Shown here: in pieces, positions 1 through 7,619 of the stretch
Layout: each line of letters starts with the position of its first letter
Position numbering within the stretch: the stretch's first letter is position 1
Source of the DNA: Verrucomicrobiota bacterium
GTDB taxonomy: Bacteria; Verrucomicrobiota; Verrucomicrobiia; Opitutales; Seribacteraceae
Reading direction: 5' to 3'
DNA length: 9,021 nt
Assembly (NCBI GenBank): GCA_014382645.1
Contig: JACNJI010000123.1
Location: 1 to 9,021 of the forward strand
The notes under the pieces: model-generated
Told to the model about the DNA's origin: nothing
Database searches by the model: none
The model's input: only the letters and a program-made list of their open reading frames with translations
Program-made: the position numbers and the translations under genes

Positions 1-18
1 AACGCTGAAACTGGGCAT
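1..18 (-). CDS. Possible start of the next leftward gene (first six codons)
   Basis: On the minus strand an ATG (bases 16-18) opens the frame M-P-S-F-S-V, which runs off the left edge. It lies 28 bases after the stop of the RodZ-like gene, a normal gap for a gene in the same leftward unit, and a GGGG run sits just ahead of the ATG, although closer than an ideal ribosome binding site. Six residues cannot identify a product. This may be the 5' end of a co-transcribed gene or only a chance ATG. Confidence 0.25.
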
Positions 19-46
19 TACCCCGGCAGCCCGAGATTGAGGGACG

Positions 47-874
47 CTATTCCTTTTCCAGTGGCCAAACAAAACTACCTTTACCACTTTTCTTCGGAAC
101 AAGCTCTTGTCCATCGTTGATTATATAGCGAATGTTTTCCAAGGAAGAGGAGTAGCAGCGGAAAGAACCATTGATGCTGAAGCTTTCTTCCCATCCGGCC
201 TTAAGGGACTGTCGGTCATAATATTTTTTTTGAGACGGCTTGGCCCCATCGTCTGAGAGAATCAGTCTTTCGATTGGACCGTAGGCGGCAAGCCGAAGCG
301 TAATTTTTTTAACAGATGCACCGCCGTCCGAATCTGCCGCTGTCGTCCCTCTCTCAGTAATAGCTGAATTATTGGGAGGAGAGCTTGGAGCATCCGGCTT
401 GCTTAAGACATAAACCAAGGCTACAATTATACCTACGAGGATCAATGCCCCGGAAGTAATTACGATGACAGGCTTGAGAACACCTTGAGTACCGGTTTGT
501 CTAGAGTTAGAAAGAGGCGACCCGCGACGAGGTTCTGTTGCCGCCGATTGAGTCGTGGAACCAGAGGCTCCCTCGGTTTCCCCGCCTTCACTGCTAGAGG
601 TAATGGAACCCAGTGACTTCTTGGCAGTCTTGCCCGAGCGACTGGGCAACAAGACATCAAGCTCTGCGAGGACCGCCTCAGGATCTAGCCCAAGAAAGCG
701 AGCATAATTCTTGAGGAAACCGCTCAAATAAACCGGTGGCAAATCTACATCAAAGGCGTCTTTTTCAAAAGAGGCAAGAAAGTGGCCTCTAATCTTAGTA
801 GCTTCTTCCGCTTCGCGTATAGAAATGCCTTTTCTATTACGAGCTTCTTCCAGCTTTTGTCCGATGGATGCCAT
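47..874 (-). CDS. RodZ-like membrane-anchored helix-turn-helix protein
   Basis: The 275-residue protein has the three-part plan of the RodZ family. Residues about 1-75 form a cytoplasmic HTH_25/Xre-like domain (IGQKLEEARNRKGISIREAE, then the RodZ-typical YLSGFLKNYARFLGLDPE). Residues about 76-132 are a Ser/Thr/Gly-rich linker. A single hydrophobic membrane segment spans about 135-157, followed by a roughly 115-residue external domain in the position of the DUF4115/RodZ C-terminal domain (ITLRLAAYGP ... GSFVWP). In characterised RodZ proteins the HTH domain binds MreB and links the elongation machinery to cell shape; the DNA-binding fold is used for protein contact. The gene lies 97 bases downstream of ftsK on the same strand, so co-transcription is plausible. 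The ATG at 872-874 begins exactly at the HTH domain and has no visible Shine-Dalgarno sequence. The family is fairly sure; the role in MreB binding is inferred. The outer domain is diverged, so I leave the symbol blank. Confidence 0.85.
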   Translation of the reverse strand: MASIGQKLEEARNRKGISIREAEEATKIRGHFLASFEKDAFDVDLPPVYLSGFLKNYARFLGLDPEAVLAELDVLLPSRSGKTAKKSLGSITSSSEGGETEGASGSTTQSAATEPRRGSPLSNSRQTGTQGVLKPVIVITSGALILVGIIVALVYVLSKPDAPSSPPNNSAITERGTTAADSDGGASVKKITLRLAAYGPIERLILSDDGAKPSQKKYYDRQSLKAGWEESFSINGSFRCYSSSLENIRYIINDGQELVPKKSGKGSFVWPLEKE

Positions 875-876
875 AA

Positions 877-890
877 TTAAGTTAACTTAA
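877..890. repeat. Perfect 14-bp palindrome abutting the rodZ-like start
   Basis: TTAAGTTAACTTAA is identical to its own reverse complement. It ends two bases before the start codon of the RodZ-like gene, where a ribosome binding site would normally be. It could be an operator for a dimeric regulator or a weak mRNA structure. A perfect palindrome of this size is expected by chance somewhere in a window this long (order of one), so only its position makes it notable. Confidence 0.5.
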
Positions 891-948
891 GGCACAACAG
901 GTGGCGGGATTCAATCAGCAACCGTCTTTCCTCAAGATTTTTTTTCAT
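877..948 (-). CDS. Possible 23-codon leader ORF upstream of the rodZ-like gene
   Basis: In the gap between ftsK and the RodZ-like gene, an ATG at 946-948 opens a frame of 23 codons (M-K-K-N-L-E-E-R-R-L-L ...) that stops at 877-879, two bases before the next start codon. Such spacing would allow translational coupling. There is no clear Shine-Dalgarno sequence, and an open frame of this length arises easily by chance in 97 bases. I list it as a candidate only and infer no function. Confidence 0.15.
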   Translation of the reverse strand: MKKNLEERRLLIESRHLLCLKLT

Positions 949-973
949 GGACTTACTTTAACCAGTTGACGTG

Positions 974-3556
974 TCACAAGTCCAAGAGAATTTCTCTACC
1001 TTGTGAACCATTGTCAGGCCCGACCATTCCTCGGTCTTCCAACTCATCCATTATGCGAGCAGCTCGATTGTAGCCTATGCTCAGTTTCCTTTGCAAGTTG
1101 GAGGTCGAGGCTCGTTTGGTGGTGCGAATTATTTCAATGGCTCTCTTGACCATAGGATCTTCGTCGCTATCTCCATCTTCTCCAAGAATTTCTTCTTGTC
1201 CGGCCGCCTCTACTTGAGCACGTACTTCTTCAATGATTTCCGGCGGGCCGTTTCGTTTTAAGTATTCTACGATGCCGTTGATTTCATCATCGCTGACGAA
1301 TGCTCCTTGGGCCCGTATAAATACCGGACAGCCAGGTGGAATGAAAAGCATGTCACCTCGCCCGATTAATGTTTCCGCCCCCTTGGAGTCGAGTATGGTT
1401 TGGCTGTCTCGATAGGATGCTACACGAAAAGAGATACGGCTGGGGAGATTAGCCTTGATAACGCCGGTGATGACGTTGACGGATGGTCGCTGGGTGGCGA
1501 TTATTAGGTGTATGCCTGCCGCCCTGGCCAACTGGGCCAAGCGAGCAATCCCGGTTTCGACATCGGCTTGTGCCACCATCATAAGGTCGGCGAGTTCGTC
1601 AATAAAGCAGACGATGTAGGGAAGTTTGTTTTCCGGGATTTCCAAAACACTGTCGTCCCGAGGAACCTCAATGCTTGACAATGCAGCTCGCTCCTCGGGG
1701 GTCATTTCGGCTTCCAGTGCGATCGCCTTTTCTTTTTCTTTCTTGTCCTTTAAAATTTTAGCGTTGAAGCCTGCGATATTTCGAGCACCCACTTTTGAGA
1801 AAATTTGGTAGCGGCGTTCCATTTCGATGAGTAACCACTTAAGTGCGCCCGGAACCTTTTTGGGTTCGGTAACGACGGGGATGAGCATGTGAGGAAGATC
1901 GTTGTAGACTTTCATCTCAACGATCTTTGGATCCACCATGATAAAGCGGACGTCCTCGGGACTCGAATGGTAACATAGGGATGCAATAATTGTGTTGATG
2001 CAAACTGTCTTGCCCGAACCAGTGGTTCCCGCAACCAGCAGGTGAGGCATTTTTGTGAGGTCTGCTACGAGTGGAATACCGCTGGCATCTTTGCCTAAAA
2101 CAATTGGAATCTCGGCGTTTGCATCTGCCCAAGCCTTTGATTCCAAAATTTCTTTAAGGCAGACGGCAGCGGGCTTGTCGTTGGGCACCTCGATGCCTAC
2201 GCATCCTTTTCCGGGAACGGGAGCAATGATCCTCACGCTTTCGGCTTTTAGGGCCATTGCGAGGTCTTTTTCAAGGTTTGCAATTTTTGCTACTTTTATG
2301 CCTGCTGCAGGATGAATGTCGTATCTCGTTATGACGGGTCCTGTGTGAACTTCGCCAAGTTCAACCTCGATCTTGAATTGGGCCAGAGTGTCCCTTAGAC
2401 GGACAGCCTTGATCATATGATCTTCGTCGGCCGAGTCCTCTTCTTCGGGTGGATCCATGAGAAGATCAAGAGTGGGGAAGTGATAGTCGCCTTTTCGTTC
2501 GGGGAACAGGTTTGCAGCTTTTTCGGTTTTGGCTGCTCTTACTATCCTAAAGCCATCTACGCTCTTGTCCTCGGCTGCCTCTAATACCTCCCCCGGCACA
2601 GGCTTCAACGCTTTTTTGAGTTCAGGTACGGGGGGGGCATTTTCCTCCTCCGCAGAGAGGTCTTGCTCTTCAGGAAGTGATTTTTTCTTTATTTTTGGTG
2701 TCGAGGGTGTTGCCTCGACGGCATCTGATTCCGAGCCAACTTTTCCGAAGAGGATGTCGTCCTCTTCTTTTTTTCGGCTAAAAATGGAGTTTTTCTTTTG
2801 AGCAACCGTCGCGTCTGGTTCACCGACCGACTGAGTTTTCTCTTTCTTTTGCTTCGGGCTCGGGGCTTCTTCTGAACCACTGAGGTTTTTGGCTCCCACG
2901 GACAAGCGCTCCCGCAAGCCTCTTGTCCATCCTTGTAGACCGACGAACGCCAAGTTTGGCTTGACGGACCAATGAAGAAGCAAACAGCCGCCAAGAGTTA
3001 TGCTCATCAGAAGCCCCGTACCCAACCCCCCTAGCCATTGGCCTAGAAAGCCGCCCGAACGAACCTCTGGCGGCGCGTGTAGCGGAACACCTGAATATAA
3101 AACCCCACCCAAGGAACCGCCGGCGCCGCGGCGGGAGAGATCTTTATCGAGAAGAGGTTCCCCCCCTTCGGCCCTGAATCCCGCGGCTCCCCCGGTGGCT
3201 AAAGTCGCGATTGATATGATGACCCAACCCATGGTGGTCAGTTTTCGGATGCTCATGTACTTTGTGCTTTCGGCAAAGGTAAGAAACGAGGCACAGCCAA
3301 AAGCCCAAGGCAAAAGCCATGCTCCCAATCCCAAGCTGGCCAACATCTGATCCGATAAAAATTCTCCAACTCCTCCCAGTAAATGGGGCTCCCCTACACT
3401 TGGGTCTGCATGTCCTTGTCCGTCGTAATCAAGCAGGCTCACCAAACAGACAAGAGCAGCCACAGCAAGACCTGCCGCCAGCCATGGTCGTCGCACAGGC
3501 GTAATTTTTCCGACAGAGGCTTTTGGAGCCCCCGAACCTATTCCTTTTTTTATCAC
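974..3556 (-). CDS. ftsK: DNA translocase FtsK
   Basis: The 860-residue protein is a full-length FtsK/SpoIIIE-family motor, which pumps chromosome ends across the closing septum and, in known systems, activates XerCD recombination at dif. The N-terminal region (about 24-200) carries four hydrophobic segments near 25-43, 70-94, 106-127 and 168-196, the septal membrane anchor. Residues about 200-380 are a charged linker rich in Lys, Glu and Pro. The alpha/beta motor follows: Walker A GTTGSGKT at 510-517, the MVDPKIVEM strand at 540-548, Walker B YIVCFIDEL at 647-655 and ATQRPSVNVITG at 687-698. The C-terminal gamma winged helix (about 800-860) keeps STSNLQRKLSIGYNRAARI, the DNA-orienting domain. 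The GTG start is supported by a purine-rich site six bases upstream and by its position ahead of the first membrane segment. The gene is transcribed divergently from manA. No frameshift or missing motif is visible. Its length is moderate because the linker is far shorter than in E. coli FtsK. Confidence 0.96.
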   Translation of the reverse strand: MIKKGIGSGAPKASVGKITPVRRPWLAAGLAVAALVCLVSLLDYDGQGHADPSVGEPHLLGGVGEFLSDQMLASLGLGAWLLPWAFGCASFLTFAESTKYMSIRKLTTMGWVIISIATLATGGAAGFRAEGGEPLLDKDLSRRGAGGSLGGVLYSGVPLHAPPEVRSGGFLGQWLGGLGTGLLMSITLGGCLLLHWSVKPNLAFVGLQGWTRGLRERLSVGAKNLSGSEEAPSPKQKKEKTQSVGEPDATVAQKKNSIFSRKKEEDDILFGKVGSESDAVEATPSTPKIKKKSLPEEQDLSAEEENAPPVPELKKALKPVPGEVLEAAEDKSVDGFRIVRAAKTEKAANLFPERKGDYHFPTLDLLMDPPEEEDSADEDHMIKAVRLRDTLAQFKIEVELGEVHTGPVITRYDIHPAAGIKVAKIANLEKDLAMALKAESVRIIAPVPGKGCVGIEVPNDKPAAVCLKEILESKAWADANAEIPIVLGKDASGIPLVADLTKMPHLLVAGTTGSGKTVCINTIIASLCYHSSPEDVRFIMVDPKIVEMKVYNDLPHMLIPVVTEPKKVPGALKWLLIEMERRYQIFSKVGARNIAGFNAKILKDKKEKEKAIALEAEMTPEERAALSSIEVPRDDSVLEIPENKLPYIVCFIDELADLMMVAQADVETGIARLAQLARAAGIHLIIATQRPSVNVITGVIKANLPSRISFRVASYRDSQTILDSKGAETLIGRGDMLFIPPGCPVFIRAQGAFVSDDEINGIVEYLKRNGPPEIIEEVRAQVEAAGQEEILGEDGDSDEDPMVKRAIEIIRTTKRASTSNLQRKLSIGYNRAARIMDELEDRGMVGPDNGSQGREILLDL

Positions 3557-3562
3557 TAGATT

Positions 3563-3568
3563 TCCCTT
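3563..3568 (-). promoter_or_regulatory. Ribosome binding site of ftsK
   Basis: Read on the minus strand the bases are AAGGGA, six bases before the GTG at 3554-3556. The site supports this GTG as the ftsK start. It is one of only two convincing Shine-Dalgarno-like sites in the window. Confidence 0.55.
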
Positions 3569-3589
3569 ACTTTTTAACGATGACTAGGC

Positions 3590-3619
3590 ATAAGAGGATT
3601 TCGTTGCCTTGCAACGCAA
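3590..3619 (-). promoter_or_regulatory. Candidate sigma70-type promoter for ftsK
   Basis: On the minus strand TTGCGT (3614-3619) and TCTTAT (3590-3595) are separated by 18 bases. They match the -35 consensus at 3 of 6 positions and the -10 consensus at 4 of 6. Transcription would begin near 3583, giving a short leader that contains the ftsK ribosome binding site. Matches this weak are common; the main support is the position in a divergent gap. Confidence 0.25.
3602..3616. repeat. Perfect inverted repeat in the ftsK/manA divergent gap
   Basis: CGTTGC and GCAACG are perfect inverted copies separated by CTT. The 15-base element lies in the middle of the 84-base gap between the divergent ftsK and manA genes and overlaps both candidate -35 regions. 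It could be an operator for a dimeric regulator, or simply a stable small hairpin. The arms are seen directly; the regulatory role is inferred. Confidence 0.5.
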
Positions 3620-3633
3620 TCTTTGAAGATACT
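3604..3633 (+). promoter_or_regulatory. Candidate promoter for manA giving a nearly leaderless mRNA
   Basis: TTGCCT (3604-3609) and GATACT (3628-3633) are 18 bases apart, matching 3 of 6 and 4 of 6 consensus positions. If used, transcription would start around 3640, essentially at the manA ATG (3641), so the message would have almost no leader. That fits the absence of a Shine-Dalgarno sequence there, but the promoter match alone is weak. Confidence 0.25.
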
Positions 3634-3640
3634 TTTACCA

Positions 3641-4594
3641 ATGTCGGTTGTTAAGTTCACACCTATTTCCGTAGTTCGTATTTGGGGAGGTCGCAGTCTT
3701 GAGAAAGTATTTGGCCGTGATTTACCCGAGGGTAAAAGAATAGGCGAAACTTGGGAAATTGTGGACAGACCCGAGAGCCAATCGATCGTGGCGGAAGGAC
3801 CTTTGAAGGATCGCACGCTCCGCGAATTGATCGAAGGTAATTCGGATTGGCTTCTTGGTCCGAGTTGGCCTTCCGCAAAACCGTTTCCGATTCTGGTTAA
3901 ATGGTTGGACTGCGCAGAACGCCTAAGTCTCCAGGTTCACCCTCCTTCAGCCATCGCGCATGAACTCGGCGGTGAACCAAAAACGGAAAACTGGTATGTG
4001 GCGAAAGCCGACTCCGGAGCAGGGTTGATCGCCGGATTGAAATCCGGGGTTTCAAAAGAGTCTTTTGGGGAGGCGCTGAATGAAGGGCGTCTCGCTGATT
4101 TATGTCACCGAGTTCCATCGTTTGCCGGAGACTCCCTTCTTGTGGAAAGTGGCCGCATTCACGCTATCGATGGAGGTAATTTGATTTTGGAGGTACAGCA
4201 AAATTCAGATACCACTTACCGAGTATACGATTGGGAACGCGTGGGGTTGGATGGTGAACCCAGAGAACTGCATCTCGAGGAGTCTATGCGATGCATTAAC
4301 TTTGCCGATTTTGAGCCTGAGCCATTTCGCTCCGATCCTGAAGCCGCGGAACAGGTTATCGCTGCATGCGACCACTTCCGCATCTGTAAATTCGAGCTTG
4401 CGGATGGGCAGAAGAAAAAACTTTCTTCTGCTGGTGGGGATGTCGTCTTGGTGCATATTGTGAGCGGATCTCTTCACGGCGAGGGATGTTTTTTGAAAGC
4501 AGGGGATACCGGACTTGTACCTTTTGCGGAGGATTTTTTCGGTCAAGCTTCGGAAAAGACGACATTTCTGGTGACGGATCGTTTTATTTGCTAA
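3641..4594 (+). CDS. manA: Mannose-6-phosphate isomerase, class I
   Basis: The enzyme interconverts mannose 6-phosphate and fructose 6-phosphate, supplying mannose for GDP-sugars and envelope polysaccharides or letting mannose enter glycolysis. The 317 residues match the short form of the type I (cupin, zinc-dependent) family, close to the roughly 315-residue Bacillus enzymes. The zinc ligands of the family are in place: Q98 and H100 in LSLQVHPP, E116 in KTENWYV and H174 in GRIHAIDGG. The stretch QNSDTTYRVYDW (187-198) carries the conserved active-site arginine R195. GETWEIVDRPES near 35-46 is also typical. I chose the ATG at 3641 because the protein then begins directly before the first conserved strand (KFTPISVVRIWGG). 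A TTG at 3623 would add six residues without support. No Shine-Dalgarno sequence is visible. The gene is divergent from ftsK and lies 84 bases ahead of grpE, so it may be a separate unit. Confidence 0.92.
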   Translation: MSVVKFTPISVVRIWGGRSLEKVFGRDLPEGKRIGETWEIVDRPESQSIVAEGPLKDRTLRELIEGNSDWLLGPSWPSAKPFPILVKWLDCAERLSLQVHPPSAIAHELGGEPKTENWYVAKADSGAGLIAGLKSGVSKESFGEALNEGRLADLCHRVPSFAGDSLLVESGRIHAIDGGNLILEVQQNSDTTYRVYDWERVGLDGEPRELHLEESMRCINFADFEPEPFRSDPEAAEQVIAACDHFRICKFELADGQKKKLSSAGGDVVLVHIVSGSLHGEGCFLKAGDTGLVPFAEDFFGQASEKTTFLVTDRFIC

Positions 4595-4622
4595 GTTGGG
4601 GGCAAACTTCTCTGCTTTCCCG

Positions 4623-4653
4623 TTGACCGGCGGCGAAGGGCAAGGTTTTTTAT
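4623..4653 (+). promoter_or_regulatory. Candidate promoter for the grpE-dnaJ unit
   Basis: TTGACC (4623-4628) matches the -35 consensus at 5 of 6 positions. TTTTAT (4648-4653) is a 4-of-6 match to -10, with a long 19-base spacer; TATACC at 4651-4656 also matches 4 of 6 but lies 22 bases away. Transcription would start about 20 bases before the grpE ATG. I see no CIRCE element (the HrcA operator) and no convincing sigma32-type box here, so heat-shock control cannot be read from the sequence. Confidence 0.25.
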
Positions 4654-4678
4654 ACCTTTTAACTCATTGCAACCTTTG

Positions 4679-5299
4679 ATGGAACAAGAGAACAAAACCG
4701 AAAAAGAAACAGTATCACAATCTTCGGAAGAGATATCGGATGAAGCTAACGCTACCGATGCGGTGGACGAATCTCCGGAAGAGGATTCCCCTCAAGGCGA
4801 TGCGTCGGGCAGGATGCAAGGTAAACTGGAAGAAGCCTATGGCAAGCGTGACGAGCTACAAAACAAGTACCTTCGCGCGGCAGCTGAGTTGGACAACTTG
4901 CGAAAGCGCTCAGTTCGAGACCGTGAGGAAATCGCCTCGCGCACTCGAGCAAACATAATTGGGGACCTTCTTCCCGCCGTTGATGCTTTTCGCCTAGGCC
5001 TTCAGGACGCTCAGAATCGCGAGGAGGCCAAAAGTGTTGTGGAGGGTTTTGCCATGGTCATGACTCAAATGGAATCAATACTTGGAGAGCATGGACTCTC
5101 TTTGATCGATGCAACGGGCCAGCCATTTGACACAAGCCTACACGAAGCCGTTAGTCACGAAGCGAGCGAAGATATAGAGGAAGGACAAGTAATCTATACT
5201 GTTCGCACGGGATATAAGTTGGGCGACCGCTTGCTTCGACCAGCGGCGGTGGTGATTTCCAAAGGCTCAATTGGAGAAGAAGAACAATCCGAAGACTGA
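4679..5299 (+). CDS. grpE: Nucleotide exchange factor GrpE (DnaK co-chaperone)
   Basis: GrpE is a dimeric cytoplasmic factor that opens DnaK to release ADP and substrate. The 206 residues show the family plan. An acidic, disordered N-terminus (about 1-45) is followed by a long helix/coiled coil (about 46-110, with KYLRAAAELDNLRKRS typical of the family). The C-terminal beta domain (about 140-195) contains GQPFDTSLHEAVSHE and RTGYKLGDRLLRPAAVVIS, which correspond to the GrpE signature. The ATG at 4679 is preferred over a TTG at 4667 that would add four residues; neither has a Shine-Dalgarno sequence. The gene lies 32 bases before dnaJ, so both co-chaperones are probably made from one message. 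dnaK and hrcA are not in the window. Confidence 0.96.
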   Translation: MEQENKTEKETVSQSSEEISDEANATDAVDESPEEDSPQGDASGRMQGKLEEAYGKRDELQNKYLRAAAELDNLRKRSVRDREEIASRTRANIIGDLLPAVDAFRLGLQDAQNREEAKSVVEGFAMVMTQMESILGEHGLSLIDATGQPFDTSLHEAVSHEASEDIEEGQVIYTVRTGYKLGDRLLRPAAVVISKGSIGEEEQSED

Positions 5300-5331
5300 A
5301 ATAGCGAGCCCCCTCTTTTAATCACAAGGCA

Positions 5332-6497
<1,166 letters not shown>

Positions 6498-6501
<4 letters not shown>

Positions 6502-7004
6502 CGACCTTAGATGATCTTCTGGTCGGAGTTTCTTCGCTTAAGGAATCCGTGGAATTTCGTCAAAAAGTTAACTTGCAGAACGAGACTTTTGTCCTCACCA
6601 ACGGATGCTTCGACCTACTTCATGCCGGACACATCTATTGCTTGGAGCAATCTGCGGCATTGGGAAACCATCTTTGGGTCGCCCTCAATTCAGACTTAAG
6701 TGTCCGAGTTCTCAAGGGCTCTTCTCGTCCCGTGCAAGGAGAACGCGAACGCGCCTATGCTCTTCTTTCTCTAAAAAGCGTATCAGGAGTATTTCTTTTT
6801 GACGGAAAGAGAATAAGCTCTGAAATCAAAGCTCTATCACCCGATGCCTATGCTAAATCTGGCGATTACTGTCTGCAGACGATGGACCAAAGTGAACGCG
6901 AATCCTTAGAGCAAGTGGGTTCCGAAATTCACTTTCTGCCATTTCTTGAAGGCTGCGGAACTACCGGACTTTTGCAGAAAATTAAAGGCTTGCCCGAAAT
7001 CTAA
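6498..7004 (+). CDS. rfaE2: RfaE2/HldE C-terminal-type nucleotidyltransferase (heptose 1-phosphate adenylyltransferase)
   Basis: The 168-residue protein is a stand-alone cytidylyltransferase-like enzyme. Residues 35-45, [11 protein letters not shown], hold the nucleotide-binding HxGH motif, followed by ALNSD (62-66), KGSSRPV (73-79), the RERA turn (83-86), AKSGDY (119-124) and EGCGTT (151-156). Order and spacing match the adenylyltransferase half of HldE/RfaE, which converts D-glycero-beta-D-manno-heptose 1-phosphate to the ADP-sugar for LPS core. Two family signatures differ: KGGDY reads KSGDY and STT reads GTT. The substrate could therefore be another sugar or polyol phosphate. The kinase half (RfaE1/HldA) is not fused or adjacent. 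The GTG start overlaps the dnaJ stop (GTGA) and has a well-spaced GAGG. The gene is in a housekeeping unit, not an LPS cluster. Family sure, exact substrate not. Confidence 0.8.
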
Positions 7005-7024
7005 AACTTGCCCGCAATGTCAAA
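6989..7024 (+). repeat. Diverged 18-bp tandem duplication at the rfaE2/purN junction
   Basis: Bases 6989-7006 (CTTGCCCGAAATCTAAAA) and 7007-7024 (CTTGCCCGCAATGTCAAA) are adjacent 18-base units identical at 15 positions. The first unit contains the rfaE2 stop codon (7002-7004) and the second contains the upstream candidate ATG of purN (7017). A local duplication seems to have shaped this junction. Confidence 0.6.
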
Positions 7025-7619
7025 CATGAGGGTCGTCATATTAGGATCAGGTTCTGGAACAAATGCGGAGGCCATCCTATGTGCGGCGTCGGCAGGTCAG
7101 CTCGCCCCCGCTCAGGTCGTTGCCGTATATAGCGATGTTCAACATGCGGGTATTCTAGAAAAAGCCGCTCATTACGAGGTCAAGAACAGCCATTTGTCAG
7201 CTCCTTCCCGACGGGCTAGTCTTCACGGGGAGTCCGAAAACCTTTGGATTGAAACGATCAAAAAGGATGCTCCCGACCTCATCGTTCTTGCCGGATTCAT
7301 GCGCATTTTAAAAGGGCCATTTCTTCAAGCATTCTCGGATAAGATAATTAATATCCACCCGAGCTTGTTGCCCGGTTTTCCCGGACTTGAAGCTATTCGA
7401 CAAGCCTTTGTTCGTGGCGTGAAAATAACGGGTTGTACTATTCATTGGGTGAATGAAGTGGTGGATGGCGGCGAAATTATTGCACAGGCTCCCGTGCGAG
7501 TTATGCCTGGCGATACTTACGAACTGCTGGAGCAAAAGATACATGGAGCGGAACATGTGGTCTTGCCCTCGGTAATTCGAGATCTTGCCATTGGCGCTAC
7601 CCCCTTTCCCGGGGAATGA
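7017..7619 (+). CDS. purN: Phosphoribosylglycinamide formyltransferase (GAR transformylase)
   Basis: PurN transfers a formyl group from 10-formyltetrahydrofolate to glycinamide ribonucleotide, the third step of purine synthesis. With the ATG at 7017 the protein has 200 residues. The phosphate-binding loop GSGSGTN is near 10-16, LIVLAGFMRIL near 88-98 and NIHPSLLPGFPG at 112-123. The catalytic triad is complete: N112, H114 and D150 (in VVDGG), with the same spacing as N106, H108 and D144 of E. coli. The start is uncertain. The ATG at 7026 would place the first strand (MRVVILGSG) exactly as in E. coli PurN, while 7017 adds three residues and lies inside a small duplication; a TTG at 7008 is less likely. 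None has a Shine-Dalgarno sequence. The stop overlaps the prmA ATG (ATGA), so the two are probably translationally coupled. Confidence 0.94.
   Translation: MSNMRVVILGSGSGTNAEAILCAASAGQLAPAQVVAVYSDVQHAGILEKAAHYEVKNSHLSAPSRRASLHGESENLWIETIKKDAPDLIVLAGFMRILKGPFLQAFSDKIINIHPSLLPGFPGLEAIRQAFVRGVKITGCTIHWVNEVVDGGEIIAQAPVRVMPGDTYELLEQKIHGAEHVVLPSVIRDLAIGATPFPGE

Noticed and set aside
938..984. Inverted repeat TGGACTT/AAGTCCA with an adjacent T8 run as an ftsK terminator
   Set aside because: The loop is 23 bases, and in the ftsK reading direction the run after the stem is A, not T, so it does not fit an intrinsic terminator.
3000..3350. Long plus-strand open frame (116 codons) opposite ftsK
   Set aside because: It is a shadow of the membrane-domain coding sequence, is Pro/Arg-rich with no recognisable domain, and ftsK explains the region fully.
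4205..4546. Minus-strand 113-codon frame opposite manA
   Set aside because: No family resemblance and fully overlapped by an intact, well-recognised enzyme gene.
4642..4660. AAGGT/ACCTT hairpin followed by T residues as a manA terminator
   Set aside because: Five-base stem with a seven-base AT loop and only four T residues; too weak, and it overlaps the candidate grpE promoter.
4595..4678. Heat-shock operator (CIRCE) or sigma32 promoter before grpE
   Set aside because: I looked for the paired TTAGCACTC/GAGTGCTAA elements and for CTTGAA/CCCCAT-type boxes and found neither.
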